Under the pieces are notes generated by a model that did no database searches, had not been told where the DNA came from, and was given only the letters and a program-made list of their open reading frames with translations. A program made the position numbers and the translations under genes. This document shows, piece after piece, positions 9,779 through 17,924 of a DNA stretch of 64,000 nucleotides (its first letter is position 1; each line of letters opens with the position of its first letter). Origin of the DNA: Cylindrotheca closterium (taxonomy: Eukaryota > Bacillariophyta > Bacillariophyceae > Bacillariales > Bacillariaceae); NCBI GenBank assembly GCA_933822405.4, contig CAKOGP040000047.1, positions 33,622 through 97,621 of the forward strand. The letters run 5' to 3'.

Positions 9779-10738
9779 ATGAGTTTACTTATTATTGGTG
9801 GAACAGGTACATTAGGGCGTCAAATTGTTTTACAAGCTTTAACAAAAGGTTATAAAGTTCGTTGTCTAGTTCGTAATTTTAGAAAAGCGAGTTTCTTAAA
9901 AGAATGGGGAGTTGAGTTAGTTTATGGTGACTTAACATGCCCAGAAACACTCCCACCTTGTTTACGAGGTATTACAGCAGTTATTGATGCTTCAACAAGT
10001 CGACCGGATGAATTAGATTCATTAAAAAAAGTTGATTGGGATGGAAAATTATCTCTTATTAAGGCTGCAGAAGTTGCTAATATTAAACATTTCATTTTTT
10101 TTTCTGCACAAAATATTGAACAATTTGAAAATATCCCATTAATGCGTTTAAAATATGGAATAGAACAAAAATTACAACAATCAAAACTTCCCTATACTAT
10201 TTTCAGATTAACTGGTTTTTATCAAGGATTAATTGAACAATATGCAATACCTATTTTAGAAAATTTACCGATTTGGATTACTAACGAAAATACTTCGATT
10301 TCTTATATAGATACCCAAGATATTGCAAAATTTTGTTTACGCAGTCTTCAAATCCCTGAAACCATTAATCAAACTTTTTTTTTAAGTGGTTTAAAAGGTT
10401 GGGGTTCATCAGAAATTATTAATCTATGTGAACAATTAGCTGGTCAAACAGCCAAAGTTCAAAAAGTTCCAGTAATTCTATTAAAACTAGTTAGTAATTT
10501 TTTTGGTTTTTTTGAATGGGGTCAAAATATAAGTGATCGTTTAGCTTTCGTTGAAATTTTAAATACTGAAAATAATTTCTCAAAATCCACTTTTCATTTA
10601 TATAAAACTTTTAAAATTGAATCAGACGAATTAATTCAACTAGATGATTATTTTTTAGAATATTTTGTCCGCTTACTAAAACGCCTTCGAGATATTAATT
10701 TTGAGGATGTTCAAAAACAGAAAAACTTAATCATTTAA
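9779..10738 (+). CDS. ycf39: NAD(P)-binding PSII assembly factor Ycf39
   Basis: A 319-residue atypical short-chain dehydrogenase with the nucleotide-binding loop GGTGTLGRQIV at residues 7-17 and the NmrA-like core (RCLVRNFRKASFLKEWGVE). In cyanobacteria Ycf39 acts with Hlip proteins in chlorophyll delivery to nascent D1. Directly downstream of cbbX. Confidence 0.95.
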   Translation: MSLLIIGGTGTLGRQIVLQALTKGYKVRCLVRNFRKASFLKEWGVELVYGDLTCPETLPPCLRGITAVIDASTSRPDELDSLKKVDWDGKLSLIKAAEVANIKHFIFFSAQNIEQFENIPLMRLKYGIEQKLQQSKLPYTIFRLTGFYQGLIEQYAIPILENLPIWITNENTSISYIDTQDIAKFCLRSLQIPETINQTFFLSGLKGWGSSEIINLCEQLAGQTAKVQKVPVILLKLVSNFFGFFEWGQNISDRLAFVEILNTENNFSKSTFHLYKTFKIESDELIQLDDYFLEYFVRLLKRLRDINFEDVQKQKNLII

Positions 10739-10764
10739 ATGATAAAAATTTCGTTAATACAATT

Positions 10765-11079
10765 ATGGGTGATACAAATTATTTTTCGGGAACGGTTAAA
10801 CTTTTAAATAATCCAACTCAAAAATTAGTTAAAAAGAAATTTTTAATGACTAGGATTTGGGTTGAGATCGCCCAACTTCGTCAAAATAAAGTTATTTTAG
10901 TAGTTTTTTGGGGAAATTTAGGAGATGAAGTAAAACATATGTATCAGGTAAATGATTATATTTTGATGGAAGGATATACTTCAATAACAAAGACAAATTC
11001 AAAATTAAATAAAATTGTTATTACAGGTTTAAAAGTTTATCCGTTATTTTTTTCAACATCTGGAAAAAATTTAAATTAA
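10765..11079 (+). CDS. ycf41: Conserved plastid protein Ycf41
   Basis: A 104-residue OB-fold-like protein (single-stranded-DNA-binding-like) of the Ycf41 family of red-lineage plastids and cyanobacteria; RIWVEIAQLRQNKVILVVFWG is the recognisable core. Function unknown. It follows ycf39 by 26 bases. Confidence 0.85.
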   Translation: MGDTNYFSGTVKLLNNPTQKLVKKKFLMTRIWVEIAQLRQNKVILVVFWGNLGDEVKHMYQVNDYILMEGYTSITKTNSKLNKIVITGLKVYPLFFSTSGKNLN

Positions 11080-11172
11080 TTATATTAATAAATTTTATTT
11101 AATTAAATAATTTATAATTTTATTATTCTAGTATAATTAATATTATTAAAAGTAATTTTTAAGAAAAATTAA

Positions 11173-11289
11173 ATGTTAACTTTAAAAATTTTTGTTTACA
11201 CAGCAGTTATCTTTTTCGTTTCTTTATTTATTTTTGGACTTCTTTCAGGGGATCCATCAAGAAATCCAAATCGTAAAGATTTTGAATAA
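11173..11289 (+). CDS. psbI: Photosystem II protein I
   Basis: A 38-residue one-helix protein ([20 protein letters not shown]... ending RNPNRKDFE) in the PSII reaction centre core. Standard length. A TAGTATAAT element lies about 40 bases upstream. Confidence 0.97.
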   Translation: MLTLKIFVYTAVIFFVSLFIFGLLSGDPSRNPNRKDFE

Positions 11290-11298
11290 GCGAAAATT

Positions 11299-11339
11299 AT
11301 CTAAATTTTAAATAATTAAGAGTTGTTTAAAATTTAGAT
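11299..11339 (+). terminator. Hairpin after psbI
   Basis: A perfect 14-bp inverted repeat (11299-11312 with 11326-11339) ten bases after the psbI stop. Confidence 0.55.
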
Positions 11340-11475
11340 ATTATTAACTTCTCTTTATTATTTAAGTTTGTAAAATTGAAAAGTTTTTTAATAAAAATAT
11401 ACTATAATGTATATTAGTAAATTTAATATTTAAAAGTTTTTTACCAAATTTTCAATTTAAAATTTTGATTTAAGA

Positions 11476-12033
11476 ATGAAACATTTTAATTTAATCGCGA
11501 TTATCTCTTGTTTATTAATAATTTTTAGTCCCGGCCAAGTTTGGGCTGAAGTAGGTGGTTTAACTAAATGTAGTGACTCACCGGCATTTGCAAAAAGACA
11601 AAAAACAAGTGTTAAAAAATTAGAACAACGAATGTCAACTTATCAAGCGGATTCTCCACCAGCTTTAGCATTGCAACAACAAATTGATAGAACAAATATT
11701 AGATTCGAAAAATATGGCCGCTCGGCTTTATTATGTGGTACAGATGGTTTACCACATTTAATTGCTGATGGTCGATGGAGTCATGTTGCTGAATTTATTC
11801 TTCCTGGTTTTGGATTTATCTATATTTCTGGTTGGATTGGGTATGTTGGCCGTAAATATGTACGAGCAGTAAGTACAGTAAAAAATCCAGCTGAAAGTGA
11901 AATTATTATTAATGTACCTTTAGCTCTAAAAATTATGGTCACTGGTTATGTTTGGCCAATTTCAGCTTGGCAAGAATTGATGAGTGGTGAGCTAGTAGTC
12001 CCAAAAGATCAAATAACAATTTCTCCACGTTAA
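11476..12033 (+). CDS. psaF: Photosystem I subunit III
   Basis: A 185-residue precursor with a lumenal signal sequence (hydrophobic residues 5-20, cleavage likely after QVWA) and mature N-terminus EVGGLTKCSDSPAFAKR. The Lys-rich lumenal helix-loop is the docking site for cytochrome c6. One or two helices follow. Upstream of psaJ, as usual. Confidence 0.97.
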   Translation: MKHFNLIAIISCLLIIFSPGQVWAEVGGLTKCSDSPAFAKRQKTSVKKLEQRMSTYQADSPPALALQQQIDRTNIRFEKYGRSALLCGTDGLPHLIADGRWSHVAEFILPGFGFIYISGWIGYVGRKYVRAVSTVKNPAESEIIINVPLALKIMVTGYVWPISAWQELMSGELVVPKDQITISPR

Positions 12034-12081
12034 CCAATTACTCGAATATTTAATAAAACTATTTATCTTAAGTTATTTTTT

Positions 12082-12207
12082 ATGGAAGATCTTCAAAAAT
12101 ATTTATCAACAGCTCCAGTTCTTTTAACAATTTGGATGACTTTTACAGCGGGTTTCATTATTGAAATTAATCGCTTTTTTCCAGATATGTTAGGCTTATA
12201 TTTTTAA
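12082..12207 (+). CDS. psaJ: Photosystem I subunit IX
   Basis: A 41-residue one-helix protein ([20 protein letters not shown]... EINRFFPDM). It packs against PsaF in PSI. Forty-eight bases after psaF; the last core gene before an 8-kb accessory island. Confidence 0.97.
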   Translation: MEDLQKYLSTAPVLLTIWMTFTAGFIIEINRFFPDMLGLYF

Positions 12208-12300
12208 TAATTAGCGAATCGAAAATTTGGGAATGAACATTCTTAAGTAATTTAATTTTATGTATTAAATGATAGTTTCAATCCTAGCTCATTAATGAAT

Positions 12301-12327
12301 AAACCTTCTCAAATTTAGGGAAGGTTT
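12301..12327 (+). terminator. Terminator after psaF-psaJ
   Basis: An 8-bp stem (AAACCTTC/GAAGGTTT, 12301-12308 with 12320-12327) followed by T residues resembles an intrinsic terminator. Confidence 0.6.
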
Positions 12328-12346
12328 TTCTAATAATACTTTACGA

Positions 12347-13135
12347 TTATAAGTCTACTCTAATAGTAATAGCATCATAAGCGTCATTGAGCGGACAAAA
12401 TTTTTCCGGAATTTCAGCTTCTTCTAAATCTTTGAAAGTTGAAAGTATAGGATCTAAAGTCAGAAAATTTGACTTTCTTCGCGTTTATTCGAGATTTAGT
12501 CTAACTTGTTGTTCTTTTTAGTTCCCTAGTATTATTAATAATTACTTTGTCTGACGCTTTTGATAGGATATAGATTTCGATTTGCTGGGTATCATCGTTT
12601 CCTGCAGGAGTAAGTTGACCAGTTGATTTATCTCCGTAAATTTTTAAGAAGACGCTCAAAATGATCTTGATAGTTATACCCACAATTTTCATTAGCAGAT
12701 AACTATAATCACAACATCATCAAAATAGCATACTGAAGCCTTTTCAATACGGCGTCTAGAAATTCAAATGCTTCATCTTCGGATACTCAAGCAAATAATT
12801 AAGCTCGATCACTTAATGAATCCACAATATTTCCAATTTTTATAATTAAACTTTGATCATTGCTTAGTAATTTCAAAACTAAAAAATGCATCATGTTTGA
12901 AGTTAATATTAAATATTGCTTTTCTATTGTTCTAAATTAAAAACCACCTTTATTATCTTTGAGTATTTGACCAAATAGGCCTTATTATTAGTTAATTATA
13001 ATTCTATACCTCCTTCTCTTGAATTAGGCATGTTTTTAGCATTTTTTTGATTTTGCTTTTCAATTACTACTTTAACAATTTTACATATCGCATAAAATGT
13101 CAAAAAATTTAATGCCATTATATACGTATCATTAA
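12347..13135 (-). pseudogene. Decayed copy of the 59.8-60.7 kb ORF pair
   Basis: Read on the minus strand this stretch matches, piece by piece, the two ORFs at 59849-60701: YIMALNFLTFYAICKIVKVVIEKQ near 13100, the LISNDQ/IKIGNI-type segment near 12850, ENCGY.. near 12690, the YGDKS and ILSKASDKV segments near 12640-12550 and a common C-terminus ending at the TAA 12347-12349. Several frameshifts and stops break it, leaving one 63-codon open piece (12501-12692). The family is unknown. It marks an ancient duplication or two insertions of related mobile DNA. Confidence 0.7.
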
Positions 13136-13339
13136 TTATATATTTTCATGTTAGTATTGTAAAAAATAAAGTTGTAAACGAAAATTTTTTTTTAATTTAT
13201 GACTTTATTCGAAAACTAAAAAAGCAAATGTTTTCTATAAAATACTGAACTGCTGTTACGAAATTAACAATGCAAAAAAATATAGACTTTTTGATGATAA
13301 ATCTAACAAAGTCTGAGAGACAAAATCAATCTTTCAAAG

Positions 13340-13795
13340 GTGAGTGGTGATTTATTCGTAAAAGGGTTCATGTTACTTGCTATTAGTTCTATACTATCGA
13401 AATATCGAAATCGTAAATCTCGATGTCGAAATTATAAAACACCAACTCAATTTAAAAATACTAATGACGAACATTTTGAGCCGGACTCGAATGGTATATT
13501 CAAAAAAAGAAGATTTCAAAATAAATTCTGCTATGCTAAGTAGTTCGGAATTTCGGGGAATTGTAATTCAATAACAATAGATTTTATTTCAGAGAAAGTC
13601 GATAGAGCACATGAAGTCTACTCATCCTTGCTTAGTTAAGTATAGAAAAATGAAGTATATGATTATTTTAATCCAGATACAAAATTAAATGTAATGGTTA
13701 ATCTAAAAAGTAATAAGTTTGTAAGAAGGGGAACAACTAGAAAACATGATCCGAGAAGGTTGTTTGTAATGAAAGAGATAAATAAATTAGAGCTG
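13340..13795 (+). pseudogene. Possible decayed second colicin-D-like domain
   Basis: Two overlapping short open frames (13340-13543 and 13377-13574) are followed by a frame reading YDYFNPDTKLNVMVNLKSNK near 13660-13720. The pattern Tyr-x-Asn-x-x-Thr-x-Leu-Asn-Val resembles the C-terminal strand pair of the colicin-D family seen intact at 17310-17576. Breaks are present throughout and no complete domain can be read. Weak, motif-based assignment; it may be another kind of relic. Confidence 0.35.
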
Positions 13796-13842
13796 AAATG
13801 TAACATCACATTATCATCATTGGTAAAACCTAAGTGATTACA

Positions 13843-14118
13843 CTAAATTATTAAAAGAATTTTTAAATAAATAAATAAGTAATATGGAATTTGAAACAAG
13901 ATTTTATGAGATAAGGGACTTAAAATCTCAATAATTCTCTGTACAATTAAATCATTACCTGTCTCAATAAAATTGATTACTATTTCAATCTGTAGAGAAT
14001 CCATTTCAAAGTTAAAATTCTTAACTTTTATACCAGTTTTGAAAGTAAAAAGAAGAACTATATTAATTAAATTTTCACTTTTCTTAACATTAAGAACATT
14101 CAAAGTTTTTTTTAACAT
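13843..14118 (-). CDS. Hypothetical protein, 91 residues
   Basis: An uncertain open frame on the minus strand, downstream of the Rep remnant at 14.2-14.9 kb. It has an amphipathic middle (DSLQIEIVINFIETGNDLIVQRI) and a hydrophobic C-terminus. The opposite strand is open as well (13973-14209), so coding is not proven. Confidence 0.25.
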   Translation of the reverse strand: MLKKTLNVLNVKKSENLINIVLLFTFKTGIKVKNFNFEMDSLQIEIVINFIETGNDLIVQRIIEILSPLSHKILFQIPYYLFIYLKILLII

Positions 14119-14160
14119 AAATTTTTATACTAATAGTCTTGAAAATTTAATAAAAAAGTT

Positions 14161-14177
14161 GTATGGTATTACCATAC
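14161..14177. promoter_or_regulatory. Small stem-loop exposing TATTA(C): possible replication-origin relic
   Basis: GTATGG/CCATAC (14161-14166 with 14172-14177) closes a TATTA loop, so the top of the hairpin reads GGTATTACC. CRESS-type replicons nick within TATT-AC at the top of a stem-loop. It lies 54 bases beyond the Rep remnant's stop. Resemblance only; the full nonanucleotide pattern has one mismatch. Confidence 0.3.
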
Positions 14178-14230
14178 TACTTTTTTTAGTTGCAACTCTA
14201 ATTGAGTAATATTATTACTCTTTAAGGGTA

Positions 14231-14856
14231 CTAGGACTCCCAATACGATAGCTCAGCACTAAGTGAGCTATGATTAACTATTTTATATATACATAGTCTA
14301 GATTTGTTTATAAAACAAGGAGTAATACCTTCAGAAATATTCACAGGCCACTCTTGAAGATTTTTGTCCGAGTCAATTACTAATCTAACCAATCTATCTT
14401 TAAATAAATAATTTAAATAATTAGAGATTCGTTCATTTGTGAAAACTATCATTAGTAGCGGATCAAAAATAGCTTCTATGTATTTACCATACATTACATT
14501 CACACAATAACCATCAACAATTCCTTCTATCGCTGAAAATAAATCTTTAAATGATTGCTTTTCTCCTTGAATTATTGTTAAATTTATCATAAATAAGTCG
14601 ATTTTTGTTTCACCGGTGATTTTACTAACAGCTGAAATTAAACGTTCTGTTGAACTAAGAGGTCATTTACGAGAAATAAGTTCTTTTTGCCCCATTCTTA
14701 ACCATTTTAAGAGAAAGTTAAACCTGAAACGTTTTTAAAATAATCCTCAAATAATTTTAACAAACTAATCTTAGACTGTCTCGTCCCAGTAAAAGTGAAG
14801 CCCACTTGATAGTGAAGTTTTTTCGCTTTGTTACCACATTCTAACTGATTATCGTT
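14231..14856 (-). pseudogene. CRESS-type Rep remnant (locus 2, subfamily A)
   Basis: Read on the minus strand, a first piece (about 14856-14730) carries the motif-II region, with QLECGN followed by HYQVGFTF, and a helix resembling the copy at 17.9-18.8 kb. It ends in stops. A second piece (ATG at 14590, open with upstream residues from about 14665) carries the Walker B equivalent, the NVMYGKY segment and motif C (MIVFTNE). Motif I, motif III and Walker A have been lost, the N-terminus being cut where the pentapeptide gene ends. The gene is a deleted, frameshifted relative of the other subfamily-A Reps. Confidence 0.78.
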
Positions 14857-15259
14857 GCATTGAAATTAATACCATGTAATTCTGTACCGAAGAATTGACA
14901 ATTTTCAAGATCACTCCATTTAAGCTTTGTGTTACTAAATCGACAATTATTAAAAGTATGATCATCAAATTCTACTCTTGAAATATCACAATCTACTATT
15001 TCACAATTTTGAAAAGTATATTTCCAAAACTTACATTTCCGTAATAGGCTATTATGAGAATTACAATTTTTAAAAAAACAATCATGAAAATGATCACCCA
15101 AAAATTCTGTTTCTCCAAATTTAAAATTAGAGATAGTTACTTGATCAAGAATAGCTACAGAAAGTACACAGCCAAAAATACTTTCGTTTAAAACCTGTTG
15201 ATTTTTAAAGGTTTAACGTTTTGATATTTTTCGATAAGGCTCATTAATTTAATCTGCAT
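14841..15259 (-). pseudogene. Pentapeptide-repeat protein, frameshifted; possible immunity protein
   Basis: From about 15210 down to the TAG at 14841 the frame encodes a right-handed pentapeptide-repeat domain: repeated five-residue units with Phe/Leu at the centre (CFFKNC, CKFWKYTF, CDISRVEF, CRFSNTKL, CQFFGTEL). The likely start is the ATG at 15259, preceded by AGGAG, but a one-base frameshift in an A/T run near 15205-15215 separates the first 20 codons from the rest. The start lies only three bases after the stop of the upstream toxin-like relic, the position of an immunity gene. Pentapeptide proteins are known as immunity or gyrase-protecting proteins; that role here is inference. Confidence 0.7.
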
Positions 15260-15261
15260 TT

Positions 15262-16042
15262 ATTCAACTCCTAATTCACATTAATTTTTTGTTTCTTCAT
15301 TTAAAAAGACAATATGTTTTGAATGTCCGATTGAATTTATTAGATTTTCTTTGTACTCTAACTCTACCCTTTCATTATTCATTAGGACTTAATTCCCTTA
15401 GATCTACAAGATGTAAAGGAGTTTTTCCAAGACTTCCATGCATGACCTTTGTTTTACTATCTTTTTACCCATCCTTTTTGTTGTTTATTCCCTTTGCCCC
15501 AATTTATTGGAATTTTAACGTCAGCTACATCATAAGGACCAAGTAAAAATCTGCATCAACCTCATTTGATTCAGGCCGAACCGCATTATTTATATACCCT
15601 TGTCCTTCACCTTCTAAAATACCTAATGCTTCATCTATAGACCCGCCATACCATTTTTCTTCTCCATGCACAATTCTTTAAACTGTTTCTCCGAACACTT
15701 CACATTTGGATTTTTTGTTAACAAAAACTTTTGGCATTCTTCGTTAATATCAATAAACGATTCCGTTCGCCCTCTTCTCCGACCTACTGATTCAGTATTA
15801 AATCGTTGAGAAGAAAATTTGTCTACTTTTGGTTTTCCAAAAAGCAAATTATGAGCTGATTCAATATGTGGAGATCGTACTACCGGTTCAACTGGCTGAA
15901 AACAAACAGTTTGGTATTTCAACATATATAGCAGACTAAGGAGAAATGCAACATCACTCAATCGACTACCAGCTCTGACATTTTTTATTAATGATTCAGA
16001 GTGATATGAAACATAATGTACAGACTCTTCGACCTTATTCAT
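15262..16042 (-). pseudogene. Broken toxin-like gene (PD-(D/E)XK-like, polymorphic-toxin type)
   Basis: An ATG at 16042 opens a 135-codon frame (to 15635) containing a segment PHIESAHNLLFGKPKVD that recurs in the relic at 50.1-50.8 kb. Beyond it, coding continues in other frames: an EALGILEG segment near 15630, a segment with an acidic residue and then DVK near 15530 (the spacing of a PD-(D/E)XK nuclease centre), and a C-terminal part ending at TAA near 15262. At least three frameshifts break it. The layout resembles the C-terminal nuclease domains of bacterial polymorphic toxins. Function is inferred from motifs alone; the gene is dead as it stands. The order toxin-pentapeptide-Rep on one strand suggests a former operon. 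Confidence 0.5.
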
Positions 16043-16084
16043 ATATATTTTAGAACGACCATACTAATAATTTGAATGGTCTGA

Positions 16085-16372
16085 AGTGAAGGGGTTTTTG
16101 CAGGTCGTCGTATTAAATTTAGAATTAGGCGTGGTATAAAAATTATTGTTATTTCTAATTCACCACCAGTTTTAAAATCTCTAAATAATGATAGGTGGCA
16201 AATAAAAGCTATTTTTAAATCAGTCGATCGAAAAGATCTGATAGTTCAACAAGCTAAAGTTTCAAGTAAAATAATCTTTGTCGTTCGATCATTTTGTACT
16301 TGGCAGAATTTAACGGAAACTGTTATACCTACAAATATACCAGACTCAAAGTCTGGACAATTTTGTTATTAG
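16085..16372 (+). pseudogene. CRESS-type Rep helicase fragment (locus 6, subfamily B)
   Basis: An open frame without a start from about 16081 to the TAG at 16370-16372 reads SEGVFAGRRIKF, then IIVISNSPPVLKSLNNDRW. This is the end of an SF3 Rep helicase: motif C (hydrophobics, Ser/Thr-Asn, Pro-Pro) followed by the L..DRW segment, as in the copy at 50.8-51.8 kb (VVVFSNNCPDLSVLSVDRW). All upstream domains are missing. Orphan fragment. Confidence 0.7.
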
Positions 16373-16561
16373 AAATGTTTTCGAATAATTATAAAAATAT
16401 GGAGGAAAACAAAAAAAAATTAAAACTATTAAGTGATGATAATAATTATATTCCAGGTATTATGAAAAGTTGGGCCCCTGAACAAACAGTATAATTATCC
16501 AGGCTTCCGCAATATGTTAAACGGCAAGCCCAAAAATTTACATATAATATTAAAATGAAGA

Positions 16562-16990
16562 ATGATTGTATTAACTATATTATTATACAGAATATTTTTT
16601 CATTTGACTATAAAAATTATTAACAAAAAATCAGTTGCAATTATGATAAAGAAACGTGAAATTGATAAATTTCCTTATGTCGTTAGTGAAAGATTAAGTG
16701 AAAATGAAGCAAAAGACAATATATCTAAAGCGGGAAAAGGTTTATTAAAAATAATAAAAATTTATGGTCCAACAGTTTTAAGGATTGCACTTGTGGTGTA
16801 TTTACTTCCTGAATCTTTATTATTAGGTGGAACGCCTAGTTCTCCACCTTCAACAAATCTAACTCCTGGAAGTCAAGTGGCTCCAGCTTCTCAACCGACA
16901 ACTGTAAACTTGTTACCAGCAGGAAAAGAACTTTTGGGAATTGGAACTTATTTAATAGTGGTATTAGCAAAAGCAGCTGGAAAACTCTAA
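16562..16990 (+). CDS. Small membrane protein, unknown
   Basis: 142 codons from the first ATG, or 115 from the internal ATG at 16643, which is the better start because the first 27 residues look like leader noise. The protein has a charged N-terminus, a hydrophobic helix (LRIALVVYLLPESLLLGG), a Pro/Ser/Thr-rich linker (about residues 90-115) and a second hydrophobic helix. It converges on the immunity-like gene at 16993. Not recognised; similar in style to other island membrane ORFs. Confidence 0.5.
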   Translation: MIVLTILLYRIFFHLTIKIINKKSVAIMIKKREIDKFPYVVSERLSENEAKDNISKAGKGLLKIIKIYGPTVLRIALVVYLLPESLLLGGTPSSPPSTNLTPGSQVAPASQPTTVNLLPAGKELLGIGTYLIVVLAKAAGKL

Positions 16991-16992
16991 TT

Positions 16993-17277
16993 TCAATGAG
17001 GAAAAAGGTTGAAAGTGTTAAAAAAAATCCGACGATAGCCGAAGGGTCCCGCTAAATTATAGCTTGTAAAATAAGCATATAAAAATAAAACGCTGAAAAG
17101 CCAACAGACGGGTGGCTGGCAAAGGTTTAATCTCCACATGTAGCAAAATTGGTCATGAAACTCTTCAATACTTATAATACCATTTTTTAACCCTTTCATC
17201 AACTCGATATAATCAAAACGATTGGACCAAAAATTGAAGTCTTCTAACAATAACATATTTTCTTCTAAATTATTCAT
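16993..17277 (-). CDS. Colicin-D-immunity-like protein
   Basis: A 94-residue protein, ATG at 17277. The first 60 residues show the pattern of colicin-D immunity proteins: an acidic helix-rich stretch with YIELMKGLKNGIISIEEFHDQF, i.e. a short helix, G-x-I-S-x-E-E-F and an aromatic end. The last 35 residues are hydrophobic and may be frameshifted or a membrane tail. It lies 32 bases downstream of a colicin-D-like nuclease domain on the same strand, exactly where an immunity gene belongs. Together they form a toxin-immunity pair; the role in the plastid is inference. Confidence 0.6.
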   Translation of the reverse strand: MNNLEENMLLLEDFNFWSNRFDYIELMKGLKNGIISIEEFHDQFCYMWRLNLCQPPVCWLFSVLFLYAYFTSYNLAGPFGYRRIFFNTFNLFPH

Positions 17278-17309
17278 TATAAAGCTGCTCTATCTCGCAC
17301 ATTTATAGC

Positions 17310-17861
17310 TTAATCTTTCGCTAATTTCCAACCACTAACGAAGTTACCTGTAGTGTCTAATATTACGTTCAAACTAGTTTCTTCATTGAAATACATAGTT
17401 ACCTCTTGAGGTTTAAACGTGCCATTTATTAATTTTGTATTAAGATTTTTCATATGATCTACAATCTTGTCTCTAAACAGTAAACCATTTTCTTTACTAT
17501 AATTTCCCAGCACGTCGAAGTCGGAAGCATGCTTAAACTTACGCTGAAACTGTTTAGGATCAATCCTACAACCCAACTCCCTAATATATTTAATATATTC
17601 AATTATATCATTCGGACCCCTACTATATTATTGTTATTTAAATTTTCTTGTAAAACGGTACTAGAACCTGTAACTGATCTTGAAACAATACCATAATTAA
17701 GACAAATTTGACGCCGAGGTATATTAGTGTATTAGCATTACCAAACCCATAACCATAAACAAACTATGCCTCTATCGGTTTAATGGAGCTATTTCTGGAG
17801 TCAATTCATCACCATATGAAAAAGGATAACCTAAAACCATCGCAACCTCTTTTATTAAAAT
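17310..17861 (-). pseudogene. Colicin-D-like tRNA nuclease domain with broken N-terminal part
   Basis: The C-terminal part (open from about 17630 to TAA 17310) matches the colicin-D catalytic domain found at the ends of bacterial polymorphic toxins: FKHASDFDVLGNYSKENG, a GTF..QEVTMYFNEETSLNVI strand pair and GNFVSGWKL. Colicin D cleaves tRNA-Arg in the anticodon loop. Upstream, an ATG at 17861 opens a short frame, then a stop near 17796 and at least two frameshifts precede the nuclease domain, so no full-length protein can be made from this copy. The domain itself has no stop and could start at TTG 17576. Base composition is richer in GC than flanking non-coding DNA. Family by motif; toxicity here is untested. 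Confidence 0.7.
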
Positions 17862-17924
17862 TTAAAAAATAAACATTGACAATTCTACATAATAAGAATT
17901 ATCACTGTAACTGATTAATGATTT

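Noticed and set aside
13973..14209. 78-codon plus-strand frame
   Set aside because: Antisense to another weak frame, hydrophobic and A/T driven; neither can be shown to code.
16294..16494. 66-codon frame starting at TTG
   Set aside because: Overlaps the Rep helicase fragment in another frame, has no ribosome-binding site and low-complexity Lys/Asn content.
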